Assembly (NCBI RefSeq): GCF_031884435.1
Contig: NZ_CP134778.1
Span: 148,920-212,919 of the forward strand
DNA length: 64,000 bases
Source: Bosea sp. 685
GTDB taxonomy: Bacteria; Pseudomonadota; Alphaproteobacteria; Rhizobiales; Beijerinckiaceae
Direction: 5' to 3'
In this document: in pieces, positions 44,242-52,831 of the stretch
Position numbering within the stretch: position 1 is the first letter of the stretch
How the letters are laid out: each line of letters starts with the position of its first letter
Notes under the pieces: generated by a model
Told to the model about the DNA's origin: nothing
Seen by the model: the letters and a program-made list of their open reading frames with translations, nothing else
Databases searched by the model: none
Translations under genes and position numbers: made by a program

Positions 44242-44306
44242 GGCGTAGCTTGTCGGATCAGGGTCGATAAATCGGCCCTTGCCCGCTAATGAGGAAATGC
44301 TACGCC
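44242..44306 (+). promoter_or_regulatory. repA leader inverted repeat
   Basis: GGCGTAGC (44242-44249) and GCTACGCC (44299-44306) are an exact 8-bp inverted repeat; the second arm ends one base before the repA start codon and next to the GAGGAAA ribosome-binding site. It may be a RepA/RepB operator pair or a leader stem that hides the site. Confidence 0.45.
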
Positions 44307-44307
44307 A

Positions 44308-45522
44308 ATGCCGGACGCCCTGGCACAGAAAACCGTACAGTCGCTTGCTCCCGCCGAGCGCGTCTGGAGGCATGCCCGGGTGCTGTCTCAGCAGCTAAAT
44401 GCATTGCGGGAACGGATGTATCCGCCGCACGCTCAAAAGAGCCTTCGTCATTTTCTTACGAATGAGGTTTCCAAGCTCACCTCGATCCCGGATTCGACGC
44501 TGAAGTTGATGTCCAACGAAGGCAAGGGTCCCCTCCCCGCGCGCTTGGAGAACAATCATCGGGCCTACTCGCTTGCGCAGGTCAATGAGCTTCGGCAACT
44601 CGCCGCCGCCCAAAAGCCTTCTGAGGCTCTGCGATTTCTCCCTCATAGACGGGCTGGCGAGCATCTGCAGATCCTAGCGATCGCAAATTTCAAGGGCGGC
44701 TCGGCCAAAACGACGACAAGCGTTCATCTTGCTCACTATCTGGCCCTCCATGGCTATCGTGTCCTCGCCATCGACCTGGATCCGCAGGCCTCGCTGTCGG
44801 CAATGTTTGGTGCACAGCCCGAGATGGATGTCGCTGCCAACGAAACAGTCTGGGCAGCGTTGCGATACGATGAAGAGCGTCGGCCACTTCGGGAGGTAAT
44901 CCGGAAAACCTACTTTTCGGGGGTCGACCTGATCCCTGGGAACCTTGAGGTGATGGAATTCGAGTACGAGACGCCTCGCATGCTAGCGCAGGCCAGGAAG
45001 GCAGATACCCTCTTCTTCGAGCGCTTAGGGCTCGCGATTCGTGAGGTTGAAGACGACTACGACGTAGTCATTCTCGATACACCGCCCTCGCTGGGTTATC
45101 TCACATTGGGTGCCATTTACGCCTCGACTGGCATGGTCGTGACTATTCATCCTGCGATGCTGGATGTTGCCTCTATGGGGCAATTCCTCCTTATGATGGG
45201 TGACCTGATCGATGTGATCTCGCGCGAGCGCGCTTCGATGCGGCAGGATTTTTTCCGGTACCTCGTTACCCGCCATAATCCGTACGATAAGCCGCAGACC
45301 GAAATCGTCGCGATGCTACGCATGCTGTTCCCCGATGATGTCCTAATGCCGACTGCCGTCGAAAGCACTGCCGTCGAGGCTGCGGGGCTTGCGAAGCGAA
45401 GCATCTACGAGCTGGAGCCCGGCGAGATCGGCCGTGAAGCATTCAAGCGCGCAAGAGAGTCATTTGATTCGGTCAATGAAGGGATCCTTGCTCTCATCAA
45501 CGAAAGCTGGGGGCGGCGATGA
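44308..45522 (+). CDS. repA: Plasmid partition ATPase RepA (ParA type Ib/Ia)
   Basis: This 404-residue ParA-like ATPase has an N-terminal HTH region (FLTNEVSKLTSIPDSTLKLM), the deviant Walker A NFKGGSAKTTTSVHLA, LAIDLDPQASLS, and Walker B region VVILDTPPSLGYL. RepA and RepB partition the plasmid and RepA represses the repABC promoter. The stop codon overlaps the repB start (ATGA). Confidence 0.95.
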   Translation: MPDALAQKTVQSLAPAERVWRHARVLSQQLNALRERMYPPHAQKSLRHFLTNEVSKLTSIPDSTLKLMSNEGKGPLPARLENNHRAYSLAQVNELRQLAAAQKPSEALRFLPHRRAGEHLQILAIANFKGGSAKTTTSVHLAHYLALHGYRVLAIDLDPQASLSAMFGAQPEMDVAANETVWAALRYDEERRPLREVIRKTYFSGVDLIPGNLEVMEFEYETPRMLAQARKADTLFFERLGLAIREVEDDYDVVILDTPPSLGYLTLGAIYASTGMVVTIHPAMLDVASMGQFLLMMGDLIDVISRERASMRQDFFRYLVTRHNPYDKPQTEIVAMLRMLFPDDVLMPTAVESTAVEAAGLAKRSIYELEPGEIGREAFKRARESFDSVNEGILALINESWGRR

Positions 45523-46559
45523 CGAAGAAGCCTGCCCGCCGCTCCATCGTTTCAAGCTTCGGCGCTATGTCACTCAATGCGTCAGAAGTTCAAGCCGATG
45601 AGAAGACCCTCGACGTAGCTCCGGCACCCTCCCTTCCGACAACCCCACGTGTACCTGCGGGAGTCATTGGAGCAGCGCAACGGACATTGTCTGATATTCG
45701 GGAGGAGAGAGATCGCCTGCAGGCGATCGTTGATGCCGGCATTGCCGGGCTTGCCGAACTCAACGCGGAGTTGATCGATCCCTCGCCGTTCCCAGATCGA
45801 CTGCCTGACGATGGTTCAGCTGCTTTCGATGACTTCAAGAGGTCTATCGCTGAAGATGGCCAGCGCGTTCCAGTGCAGGTCCGGCCGCATCCAGATGCCC
45901 CGGAACGCTATCAGGTCATCTATGGCCATCGGCGTGTGCGCGCAGCGCGGGAGCTGGGCATTCCTGTCAAAGCCCTGGTTCGGCAACTTACCGACACGGA
46001 TCTCGTTGTCTCGCAGGGGCTGGAGAACGCGAGCCGGCAGGATTTGAGTTGGATTGAGAAAGCGGTCTTTGCTCGCCAAATGGAAGGCGCGGGCGTTCGT
46101 GCACGTGACATTCGTGGCGCCCTCTCGATCGACGATCCTGAACTGGCGCGGATGCGTTCTGTTTGGAGGGCGGTTCCAAGCGATATGATTATCGCTATCG
46201 GGCGAGCGCCTAAAGTTGGACGCCCGCGCTGGGTGGAGCTCGCGGCATTGTTGGCCGCCGATCCGGTGAAAATCACGACGGCTTGGAAAATCTTGTCAGC
46301 TGACAAGGTTCGCGCGGAGCTTTCGGATGTGCGTTTCCAGATCGTTCTGGGTTCTTTGGCTGACGCGAACAAGTCGACCGAGGCGTTCAATCTTGAAATG
46401 GCTGCCGGAGGTGGCCGCAGCGTCGGGAAAGCTGTGTTTGGCGAGCGCGAGATACGGCTCAAAGTCGACGCGAAGGCAGCCATCGAGTTCAAGGCGTTCT
46501 TCAAGCAAGAATTGCCGGCATTGATAGAGCGTTTCGAGGCGTCTCGCGTCGAGCGCTAA
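45519..46559 (+). CDS. repB: Plasmid partition protein RepB (ParB family)
   Basis: This 346-residue ParB-type protein has the N-terminal ParB domain (IAEDGQRVPVQVRPHPD, YQVIYGHRRVRAARELG), the central HTH (ASRQDLSWIEKAVFARQ, then ARDIRGAL) and a C-terminal dimerisation region. It binds parS sites and stimulates RepA. One parS-like palindrome lies inside its own coding sequence (46292-46307) and another just after its stop codon. Confidence 0.95.
   Translation: MTKKPARRSIVSSFGAMSLNASEVQADEKTLDVAPAPSLPTTPRVPAGVIGAAQRTLSDIREERDRLQAIVDAGIAGLAELNAELIDPSPFPDRLPDDGSAAFDDFKRSIAEDGQRVPVQVRPHPDAPERYQVIYGHRRVRAARELGIPVKALVRQLTDTDLVVSQGLENASRQDLSWIEKAVFARQMEGAGVRARDIRGALSIDDPELARMRSVWRAVPSDMIIAIGRAPKVGRPRWVELAALLAADPVKITTAWKILSADKVRAELSDVRFQIVLGSLADANKSTEAFNLEMAAGGGRSVGKAVFGEREIRLKVDAKAAIEFKAFFKQELPALIERFEASRVER
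46292..46307. promoter_or_regulatory. parS-like palindrome inside repB
   Basis: CTTGTCAGCTGACAAG is a perfect 16-bp palindrome resembling the repABC parS pattern (GTT-4-GC-4-AAC with G/C outer changes). It matches the core of the site after repB. Confidence 0.7.
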
Positions 46560-46565
46560 GCGAGA

Positions 46566-46585
46566 ACCTTGTCAGCTGACAAGGT
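46566..46585. promoter_or_regulatory. parS-like palindrome after repB
   Basis: ACCTTGTCAGCTGACAAGGT is a perfect 20-bp palindrome starting seven bases after the repB stop codon, the usual place of a partition site in repABC replicons. Confidence 0.8.
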
Positions 46586-46672
46586 ATAACCAAGGAGGAA
46601 CGAAACTGACCCGAATTCACCACGTTTACTGAGCTGATGCTCAGAAGAGGCTGGTGAGCGACCCTAACTCGC

Positions 46673-46724
46673 AAAAGAAAAAGGCCCCCAAGGCGGCGCC
46701 CCGGAAGCCCTTCTCTCGTGTGGT
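46673..46724 (-). ncRNA. Counter-transcribed RNA (ctRNA, incA-type) of the repABC operon
   Basis: On the minus strand between repB and repC, TTGACG (46754-46759) and GATTCT (46731-46736), 17 bases apart, form a promoter. About 40 bases on, a GC-rich stem (46683-46709) runs into TTTTTCTTTT. An RNA of about 50 bases would result, the size and place of the antisense RNA that lowers repC expression in repABC plasmids. Confidence 0.7.
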
Positions 46725-46827
46725 AGCTTGAGAATCGCACTTCCACGAATCGCCGTCAAGAGTCTCGATGAGATTTGACGCCGTCCTGGCGAGCGGATTT
46801 CTTTTGCCTAATCACAGGTGAAGAAAC

Positions 46828-48057
46828 GTGGTTATCCACATCTCGACGACGCCCTTTGGGCGGCGATCGCTGACGCTTGCCCATGTCGCAAGCCAGGCGA
46901 ACGCGAAAGAACGTCCGCCTGAGAAGGCGGTTCATAAATGGAACATCTTCCGGGCGATCTGCACGGCAAAGGCTCGTATCGGTGTAACCGAGCGCGCGCT
47001 GGCTGTTCTGGATGCTCTCCTGACGTTTCATCCGGAAACCGTGCTGACGGGCGAGGGGTTGATCGTCTTCCCGTCAAACCAGCAGCTCTGCCTGAGGGCG
47101 CACGGCATGCCGCCGGCGACGCTTCGGCGCCATCTCGCAGTCCTGGTCGATTGTGGGTTGGTCATCCGTCGCGATAGCCCCAACGGCAAGCGTTATGCGC
47201 GCAAGGACAGGGCAGGGGAGATCGAGGTCGCGTTTGGCTTCGATCTATCGCCGCTTGTCGTTCGCGCCGATGAATTCGAAGGTTGGGCTGAGGCGGTCCA
47301 CCTCGAGGAGCGAGCGCTGAAGCTGGTGCGCGAGAAGGTCACCATCTGCCGGCGTGACATCGCCAAGATGATTGCGACCGGCCTGGAAGAGGGCGTCTCG
47401 ACCCACCGCGGAGGGCAGGGCCCGGCCGACTGGATGGAGATCCACGCGCTCTATCGCGGCATTGTCGGCCGGATTCCACGCTCCGCAACGCGCCAGGTCC
47501 TGGAGCCGATTGCCGAGGAGCTGGCACTGCTGGCCGACGAAGTGCTCATCCTGTTGGAAGATCACATTAAAACTCAAAATATGAGCGGCAGTGAGTCTCA
47601 TTCTGAGCGTCACATACAGAATTCAAATCCAGACTCCCTTACTGATCTTGAACCTCGCTTTCCAGAAAGCAGGGGGGTGATCGTCGAGATCGAACCTGAG
47701 CTCGCGAGGATGCCTGAACGGACCTACCCGTTGGGGATGGTGCTCGACGCCTGTCCCGATATTATCGACTACAGCCGCGGGGGGATCCTGAACTGGCGTG
47801 ACTTGGCCGCGACGGTTGCTGTGGTTCGGCCGATGTTGGGAATAAGCCCGAGCGCCTGGGCCGAAGCACTGGGAGCGCTGGGTGAAATCGAGGCCTCAAT
47901 CGTGGTGGCGGCCATCCTGCAGCGCGGGGAGGCGATCAGCAGCGCCGGCGGCTATTTGCGCAGTCTGACGCGGCGCGCTGAAGCGGGCGAGTTTTCGCTC
48001 GGGCCGATGCTGATGGCGCTGATCGGTAGCCGCAAGCGCGAGAAACAGCGGGCCTGA
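46828..48057 (+). CDS. repC: Replication initiator RepC
   Basis: This 409-residue RepC starts with GTG (VIHISTTPFGRRSLTLAHVA) and has the conserved KWNIFRAICTAKARIGVTERALAVLDALLTFHPE and VFPSNQQLCLRAHGMPPATLRRHLA winged-helix region, a hydrophilic hinge around 255-290 and the C-terminal GGYLRSLTRRAEAGEFSLGPML. RepC binds the origin, which in this family lies within repC itself. Expression is limited by the ctRNA upstream. Confidence 0.95.
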   Translation: MVIHISTTPFGRRSLTLAHVASQANAKERPPEKAVHKWNIFRAICTAKARIGVTERALAVLDALLTFHPETVLTGEGLIVFPSNQQLCLRAHGMPPATLRRHLAVLVDCGLVIRRDSPNGKRYARKDRAGEIEVAFGFDLSPLVVRADEFEGWAEAVHLEERALKLVREKVTICRRDIAKMIATGLEEGVSTHRGGQGPADWMEIHALYRGIVGRIPRSATRQVLEPIAEELALLADEVLILLEDHIKTQNMSGSESHSERHIQNSNPDSLTDLEPRFPESRGVIVEIEPELARMPERTYPLGMVLDACPDIIDYSRGGILNWRDLAATVAVVRPMLGISPSAWAEALGALGEIEASIVVAAILQRGEAISSAGGYLRSLTRRAEAGEFSLGPMLMALIGSRKREKQRA

Positions 48058-48189
48058 ACCAAGTGAAGGTGACACGATCCATGGGGCGAAGATTTGCTGG
48101 CCCGTCAACAGCATGGCAGCTGAGGCGGTCGTTCTGTCGTGGGGGCTGCGTTCCGGGATACATCAGCGATGTGAATCGACACGGGCTCA

Positions 48190-48513
48190 TTGATTCAAGC
48201 TTTGCGTTGGACCGATCTTGTCGCGGTGCGCCAGATGCTATGCATGAACAGCGCGCGCGAGACCGGGCCCGGAAAGCTGCAAATGCTGGTGCTGGAGCGC
48301 CGGGATGAGAGCTGCAATTTGGCCCGTTTCTACGTGCTAGCGATCGAGCCGACGCTGTTTGGCGACACGGCTTTGATCCGCGAATGGGGGCGCATTGGCG
48401 CCAAGGGCCGGCGCCGCCTCGATCTGCACGTTGACCATGAAACGGCGGCTGAAGCACTGGACGTCTGGCTGATGCGCAAAGCAGCGCGCGGCTACCGGGT
48501 CCGTTGCCCATAG
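48190..48513 (+). CDS. WGR-domain protein
   Basis: A WGR-like domain covers most of this short protein: MLVLERRDESCNLARFYVLAI, then LIREWGRIGAKGRRRLDLHVD with the WGR signature. Stand-alone WGR proteins are common on alphaproteobacterial plasmids; the domain binds nucleic acid in PARPs and elsewhere. The start may be the TTG at 48190 or the ATG at 48235 or 48244. It lies between repC and the HU gene. Confidence 0.8.
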   Translation: MIQALRWTDLVAVRQMLCMNSARETGPGKLQMLVLERRDESCNLARFYVLAIEPTLFGDTALIREWGRIGAKGRRRLDLHVDHETAAEALDVWLMRKAARGYRVRCP

Positions 48514-48627
48514 CTGGTGAGGGCGGGGAGGGGATAGGTTTTCGCCCGGCGACCGGGGAATGCTTGCTCTATGGCCAGTTTCAGCTATTCGGGGCGCGCT
48601 TTCCCCGCTGAATCAACGAGGTTTTCG

Positions 48628-48900
48628 ATGACCAAGAACGAACTCATTGCGGCTGTCGCCGAAGGCACCGGCAAAACCAAGGCCGATGTCGGCGCTATCC
48701 TGGCGTCCCTCGCAGAGGTCACGGCGAAAACCTTGAAGGAAGGCGGCGACGTCACCCTTGGCGGTATTGGCAAGCTCGTCGCTGCCAAGCGTGATGCACG
48801 CCAGGCTCGCAACCCCTCGACTGGCGCAATGATCGACGTTCCGGCCAAAACCGTCGTCAAGTTCAAGGTCGCCAAGGATCTCGCCGAGACTGTTGCTTGA
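48628..48900 (+). CDS. HU-family DNA-binding protein
   Basis: This 90-residue HU/IHF-type protein has the family pattern: MTKNELIAAVAEGTGKTKADV, then GDVTLGGIGKLVAAKRDAR and ARNPSTGAMIDVPAKTVVKFK (the Pro of the DNA-kinking arm is in RNPSTG). It folds and compacts plasmid DNA. The ATG at 48628 is the family start. Confidence 0.92.
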   Translation: MTKNELIAAVAEGTGKTKADVGAILASLAEVTAKTLKEGGDVTLGGIGKLVAAKRDARQARNPSTGAMIDVPAKTVVKFKVAKDLAETVA

Positions 48901-48918
48901 TCTGAATTCGGTTGAGGT

Positions 48919-48960
48919 GAGGTGCGGTTCCTGATGATCTTATCGCCCGAACTGCACCTC
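48919..48960. terminator. Hairpin after the HU gene
   Basis: GAGGTGCGGTTC (48919-48930) and GAACTGCACCTC (48949-48960) pair with one mismatch, 18 bases past the HU stop codon. The T tract is weak (TTCGGTTC). Confidence 0.5.
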
Positions 48961-49061
48961 TTCGGTTCTCATCGCGACACAAAATCAAATAGAATTTGCG
49001 GACTGCCGGCGATAATTCTGCAAGTGATCAATGGTCTCACTCTTTCCACCTGGAGAGTAGA

Positions 49062-49523
49062 ATGTCTGGCAACAACGCCGAGCTTCTCGAACTGACGGCA
49101 TCGGTCGTTGCAGCCTATGTCTCAAAAAACGACGTTCAACCATCAGACCTCGTTGGCCTGATCGCGAGCACTCATTCCGCACTGGCAAAGCTTGGCACCG
49201 AGTCGGAGCCTGCTCCTGCGGTCGCCGTTCCGCTGGTTCCAGCTGTCCCGATCCGAAAATCGGTCACGCCTGATGCGATCATCTGCCTTGAAGACGGCAA
49301 GAAGTTCAAATCCCTGAAGCGTCACCTGAGCACATCCTTTGGCATGACGCCCGAGCAGTATCGCGTGAAGTGGGGCTTGCCTGTCGACTACCCGATGGTG
49401 GCTCCCGCCTATGCCGAAGCGCGTTCCGCTCTCGCCAAGTCGATGGGCCTTGGACGCAAGGCTGCGCTGGGCACTAAAAAGAAACCTGCAGCGCGCGCGA
49501 AAGCGGTCCGCGTCAAAAGCTAG
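49062..49523 (+). CDS. MucR/Ros-family zinc-finger regulator
   Basis: This 153-residue protein is a MucR/Ros regulator: an N-terminal oligomerisation half ([41 protein letters not shown]) and the prokaryotic zinc finger in [34 protein letters not shown]. The finger has only one obvious cysteine (C in IICLEDG), as in variants with D at the second ligand and two His. It binds AT-rich DNA and silences genes. It has GGAGAG before the ATG. Confidence 0.92.
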   Translation: MSGNNAELLELTASVVAAYVSKNDVQPSDLVGLIASTHSALAKLGTESEPAPAVAVPLVPAVPIRKSVTPDAIICLEDGKKFKSLKRHLSTSFGMTPEQYRVKWGLPVDYPMVAPAYAEARSALAKSMGLGRKAALGTKKKPAARAKAVRVKS

Positions 49524-49624
49524 GCGTCAGCCTGCAGGCATGAGAGAGCGGCGGGAGAGGGGCGTTCTGCGAGCGCTTTGGTCGGCGGTTCGAGCCCGGC
49601 GGCCCTCGTCCGATTGCCCCGGAA

Positions 49625-49879
49625 ATGCTCGCGGCGGCGTTGGTCGCGCCGGGTCATTTCGGCGCTGGCATGGCGCCGTCCTATCAACACGGCGGCGGCA
49701 CCGTGCCCTACATCGGGAAGGGCAGCGCCTCGATCCCATGCGGCGCGCTGGCCGGAGGCTACAACGGGCCGAGCCCGCCGCCGCCCCAGGTTCGCGAGTA
49801 CGAGTGGACCGTGACCGCGCTCGACTCCAGCGGGGCCACGCTCGCCGTCGGCAAGGCAATGCGGAAGTTCCCTGAATAG
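49625..49879 (+). pseudogene. C-terminal fragment of PEBP/YbhB-like protein
   Basis: The frame has HGGGTVPYIGKGSASIPCGA, then YNGPSPPPP and a C-terminal EYEWTVTALDSSGATLAVGKA. This is the second half of a Raf-kinase-inhibitor-like (YbhB/YbcL) protein with the ligand-binding loop. The N-terminal half is missing and no frame upstream supplies it, so it is probably dead. Confidence 0.65.
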
Positions 49880-50203
49880 AGGCACGCATTGGCTCGACAG
49901 CCCTGTCAGGGGGCTGCCGAGCCGCTCGTCGATGCCGCGCTATTCGCGGATGTCGTCTTGGACTCAGGTCTCCGGGGGCTGAGGCGCCACCAAGCCCAAG
50001 CGGCGTGCCTGATCCAGCAGAGATTTCACCGAAGAGGCGGCCCACTGTCGTCCGCCGCGAGGTGTGCGTTCTCGCATCCGCTCGCGGATGGATAACGGCC
50101 CAAGCTCGACTTGCGCTATCATCAACAGTGATCAGCATCTCTCGCTTTTCTTTGCAAAAAGCGCGCGCCATAGTCCGTCGATGGGGTTGATTGGGGGGCC
50201 GTT

Positions 50204-50443
50204 ATGAATCAGCTTCGCGTGTCAGAGGCTGTCGAGGCAGCCGCAAAGGCTCTGCACGAGTCTGTTCGTGATCCTCATCAGTTCCGGTGGGAGACAATGA
50301 CCGAACAGTGGCGGATCGAGATGCGCGCCTATGTTCGTCCCTGCGTCCTGGCTGCGCTGAGGGCGTCAGATGAATTCGCTGCGCGCCCCACCAATCGGCG
50401 TGTGCTTGGGACGCGGCCGCGTCTGGAGATGGTTTCGCGCTGA
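50204..50443 (+). CDS. Hypothetical small protein
   Basis: This 79-residue protein is of unknown family, with an alanine-rich helix near the start (SEAVEAAAKALHESVRD) and WRIEMRAYVRPCVLAALRA. A weak GGGGGG-type site lies upstream. The 320 bases before it (49880-50203) hold no gene that I can support, only a GC-rich stem-loop around 49890-49924. Confidence 0.5.
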   Translation: MNQLRVSEAVEAAAKALHESVRDPHQFRWETMTEQWRIEMRAYVRPCVLAALRASDEFAARPTNRRVLGTRPRLEMVSR

Positions 50444-50493
50444 AGGCTCGGTCCGGAAGATTTGGCGCTTGCCGGGCGGGTCCGGTGACCGCC

Positions 50494-50721
50494 TCAATCA
50501 GGTTTCCGGTCTTTGCGTGCCTTTGGCAGGATTGCTGCTGCTGCCTCGCGCTCTTGCGTCTCTTTTTGCAGGCGCAGTTCTCTCAGGCGGGCCGTGTTGG
50601 TATCTCGTGCCTGGGCGCTCGTGTCGCTTTCGGACAGGATGCGCTCGCGCACCATCGATTGCGTCTGCGTCCTCAGAAACGCGTTGTCGGCATCGATCCG
50701 CTGCTTCGACTTTTCATTCAT
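50494..50721 (-). CDS. Small conserved hypothetical protein
   Basis: This 75-residue, charged and probably helical protein (NEKSKQRIDADNAFLRTQTQ, then TARLRELRLQKETQEREAAA) resembles a type of short protein often seen in alphaproteobacteria. The ATG at 50721 has AAAGGG upstream; the longer reading frame to 50886 looks spurious. Function unknown. Confidence 0.6.
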   Translation of the reverse strand: MNEKSKQRIDADNAFLRTQTQSMVRERILSESDTSAQARDTNTARLRELRLQKETQEREAAAAILPKARKDRKPD

Positions 50722-51013
50722 ACGGGACCCTTTCAGGCATTGCAGCGATGGCGTTGGCGAGCGAGTCGCCAGCTCGACGAGGATAGACTGTTTCATCACC
50801 CCACGTCCCGTTGCTTGGTTAGAGTGATGCGGCGGTGGATTACGCGTGCGTCTTGCACGAGTATGGCCAAGTTGCTTCGGGGTCATAGTCGAAGCCGAGT
50901 TCGACCCATGAGGTGTGCCCAGCGCGCCGTGAATGGCCTAGTGAGTTCACTTGCCGCCGGGTGGGACAGTGGAATTGTTGATAGGAGCCGGAAGCGGCGC
51001 TAACGGGGAGACC

Positions 51014-51286
51014 ATGCCTCATCGCTTGTCGCGCACTGCCCGAAATGTCCTGCTCCACGGTCGCTACGCCCATAAGGGCGGCCGGAGCTTGAGCCAGCGC
51101 GCCGCAAAACTCAGCCTGATCGCGGCAGCTTATTCCGCGGCCGAACTCCTGGCTGAGCCAGGGATCGGTCCGACGCGCGCGCTCGAGATCGCGACGTGGC
51201 TGAAACAGCAGGGCTGGACGTTTCGCTCGTCCACGTCGCATGCCGCCGACGTGCGAACGGGGCAAGATGAGACCGCAAGCGAATAG
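51014..51286 (+). CDS. Small protein with helix-hairpin-helix-like segment
   Basis: This 90-residue protein has a GGGGAG site just before the ATG. AAELLAEPGIGPTRALEIATWL has the hxxhxGIGxxxA pattern of helix-hairpin-helix DNA-binding motifs, though the fold is not certain. It may be a plasmid DNA-binding protein. Confidence 0.6.
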   Translation: MPHRLSRTARNVLLHGRYAHKGGRSLSQRAAKLSLIAAAYSAAELLAEPGIGPTRALEIATWLKQQGWTFRSSTSHAADVRTGQDETASE

Positions 51287-51446
51287 CCGAGACCGGATCT
51301 CGCTCCCCGCAGTCGTCTAACCCGAGCGACATCGGCTGCAAACGCCGCGCGGCTGGCCTCAGCAGCTGACGACGGCAGCGGACGAGACCGGCCCGAAGTG
51401 TTGGCCGGTCGTGGGCGCCCTCCGCCTAGCTGCAAGGGGGATCGCC

Positions 51447-52613
51447 TTAAATCGCAAGTCTTGCAGCTTTTCCGAGCGCCTGGTCGGCATCGTTATAGTA
51501 GCGCGCGGCCTGCTGGACCGAGCGGTGCTGGGACTGGCGCATGGCTGCGGGCAGGGCAACGCCGTTGCGCGCCGCCTCGGTCAGGTAGCCGGAGCGCAGG
51601 CCGTGCGCGGAAAACGCGATCGGATCGAGACCGGCCTGAGCGCAGCGGCGCTTGAGGATCAGGTTGATCGCCTGGGGCGTGAGCGCGCGATCGTCGATCG
51701 CCTCCCAGCGGTCGATCGCCCGAAACACGGCGCCCTTGCTGATCGCGGCGCGCTCGAGCCATTCGCGCAGGGCCTCGACGGGAGGCCCTATCAGCAACAC
51801 CCGCGCATCGTCGTCGGCTTGGTTGTTTTTGGTTCGGCCGAGCGCGATCGCCATGCAGGGCAGGCGCGCGGAGTTTGGATCATCCGGATCGAGCGGCACA
51901 TCGGCCTCGATGCTGAGTTGCTCGAGGCGCAATTTTGCGACCTCGCTGCGCCGGCGTCCACCGGAGCCGAAGGCGACCAGCAAAATGGCGAGATCGCGGC
52001 TGTCGGCCAGGCGGTCCGACTGGCAGGTCGCGATCAGCCGGTCCAAAATGTCGCGCGTGACGGCGCGCTTGCTTTTGCGCCGGCGCGGGCGGGCACTTGC
52101 CCTGACAGCCAGGCGCAGACCGGTCCGGATCGCCGGCGTGCCGAGCGGGCTCTCAAGCCCTTTCCAGCGATGCAGCGTCGCCCAATGCGCCAGGCGGCGC
52201 TTTACGGTGGAGCTCGCATGCGGACCCTCACTGCGCAGATGATCGCCGGCGCGCAGGGACGCCTCGACGTCGAGTGGCATGCCGTGAGCGGCGTCGTCGG
52301 CACGTCGCGCCGGATCCCAGAGGTGATGCGCGATAAATTTCAACACCAGCGCTTCGGGCGCCGGCCAGGGTAGGGCAGAGCCTGTCGAAGCGAACGACCA
52401 GGCTTCGAGATAGGCCAGGTCGGAGGCGAGCGCGCGCAGCGAGTTTTCGCCCATGCCCTCGCGGGCGAGATGGCGCAGGGTCTCGACGTCGTCGTCGGTC
52501 AGGATGGTTGCCAGCTTGTCGCGCCGTTCGATCGGCAAAATCCCGGCGAGCGCGTCGAGCTGCAGGGCGCGCCGCGTTTCGGGCTCGGCCGAGAGCAGGG
52601 AGGTCGATGTCAC
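51447..52613 (-). CDS. Tyrosine recombinase
   Basis: This 388-residue tyrosine recombinase has an N-terminal core-binding domain (MGENSLRALASDLAYLEAWSF) and a catalytic domain with R (GGRRRSEVAKLRLEQL), the K strand (ALGRTKNNQ), HxxR (AHGLRSGYLTEAA), the third box H (QSQHRSVQQA) and the nucleophile Tyr (ARYYNDADQAL). The layout resembles plasmid-borne recombinases that resolve multimers. A loxP-like 15-7-15 inverted repeat lies 110-146 bases upstream of its start and is the probable target or operator. Confidence 0.93.
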   Translation of the reverse strand: MTSTSLLSAEPETRRALQLDALAGILPIERRDKLATILTDDDVETLRHLAREGMGENSLRALASDLAYLEAWSFASTGSALPWPAPEALVLKFIAHHLWDPARRADDAAHGMPLDVEASLRAGDHLRSEGPHASSTVKRRLAHWATLHRWKGLESPLGTPAIRTGLRLAVRASARPRRRKSKRAVTRDILDRLIATCQSDRLADSRDLAILLVAFGSGGRRRSEVAKLRLEQLSIEADVPLDPDDPNSARLPCMAIALGRTKNNQADDDARVLLIGPPVEALREWLERAAISKGAVFRAIDRWEAIDDRALTPQAINLILKRRCAQAGLDPIAFSAHGLRSGYLTEAARNGVALPAAMRQSQHRSVQQAARYYNDADQALGKAARLAI

Positions 52614-52722
52614 GGGCGCTCCTGGTGCCGTTTACGAGGGCCGATTTCGTCGACCGGATGCCCGGCTGACGTCGCCGGCGGGCTTTTGGAGCGCCAGAAT
52701 CGCCGATTTCCGAGGGCGTGTC

Positions 52723-52759
52723 CATCACTATCGATAAGAGGTAATTATCGATAGTGATG
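52723..52759. promoter_or_regulatory. Perfect 15-7-15 bp inverted repeat, candidate recombination site
   Basis: CATCACTATCGATAA (52723-52737) and TTATCGATAGTGATG (52745-52759) are exact complements, separated by the asymmetric spacer GAGGTAA. This is the geometry of tyrosine-recombinase core sites (two inverted binding arms around 6-8 bp). It lies in the divergent region between the recombinase and the DUF1612 gene and so could also be an operator. Confidence 0.6.
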
Positions 52760-52831
52760 TGTGTGAAATGGCGGATGCCGATGTGAAACAAGCCAGTAGC
52801 TATTTGGATTGGCTATGATAGATTTGTTGGG

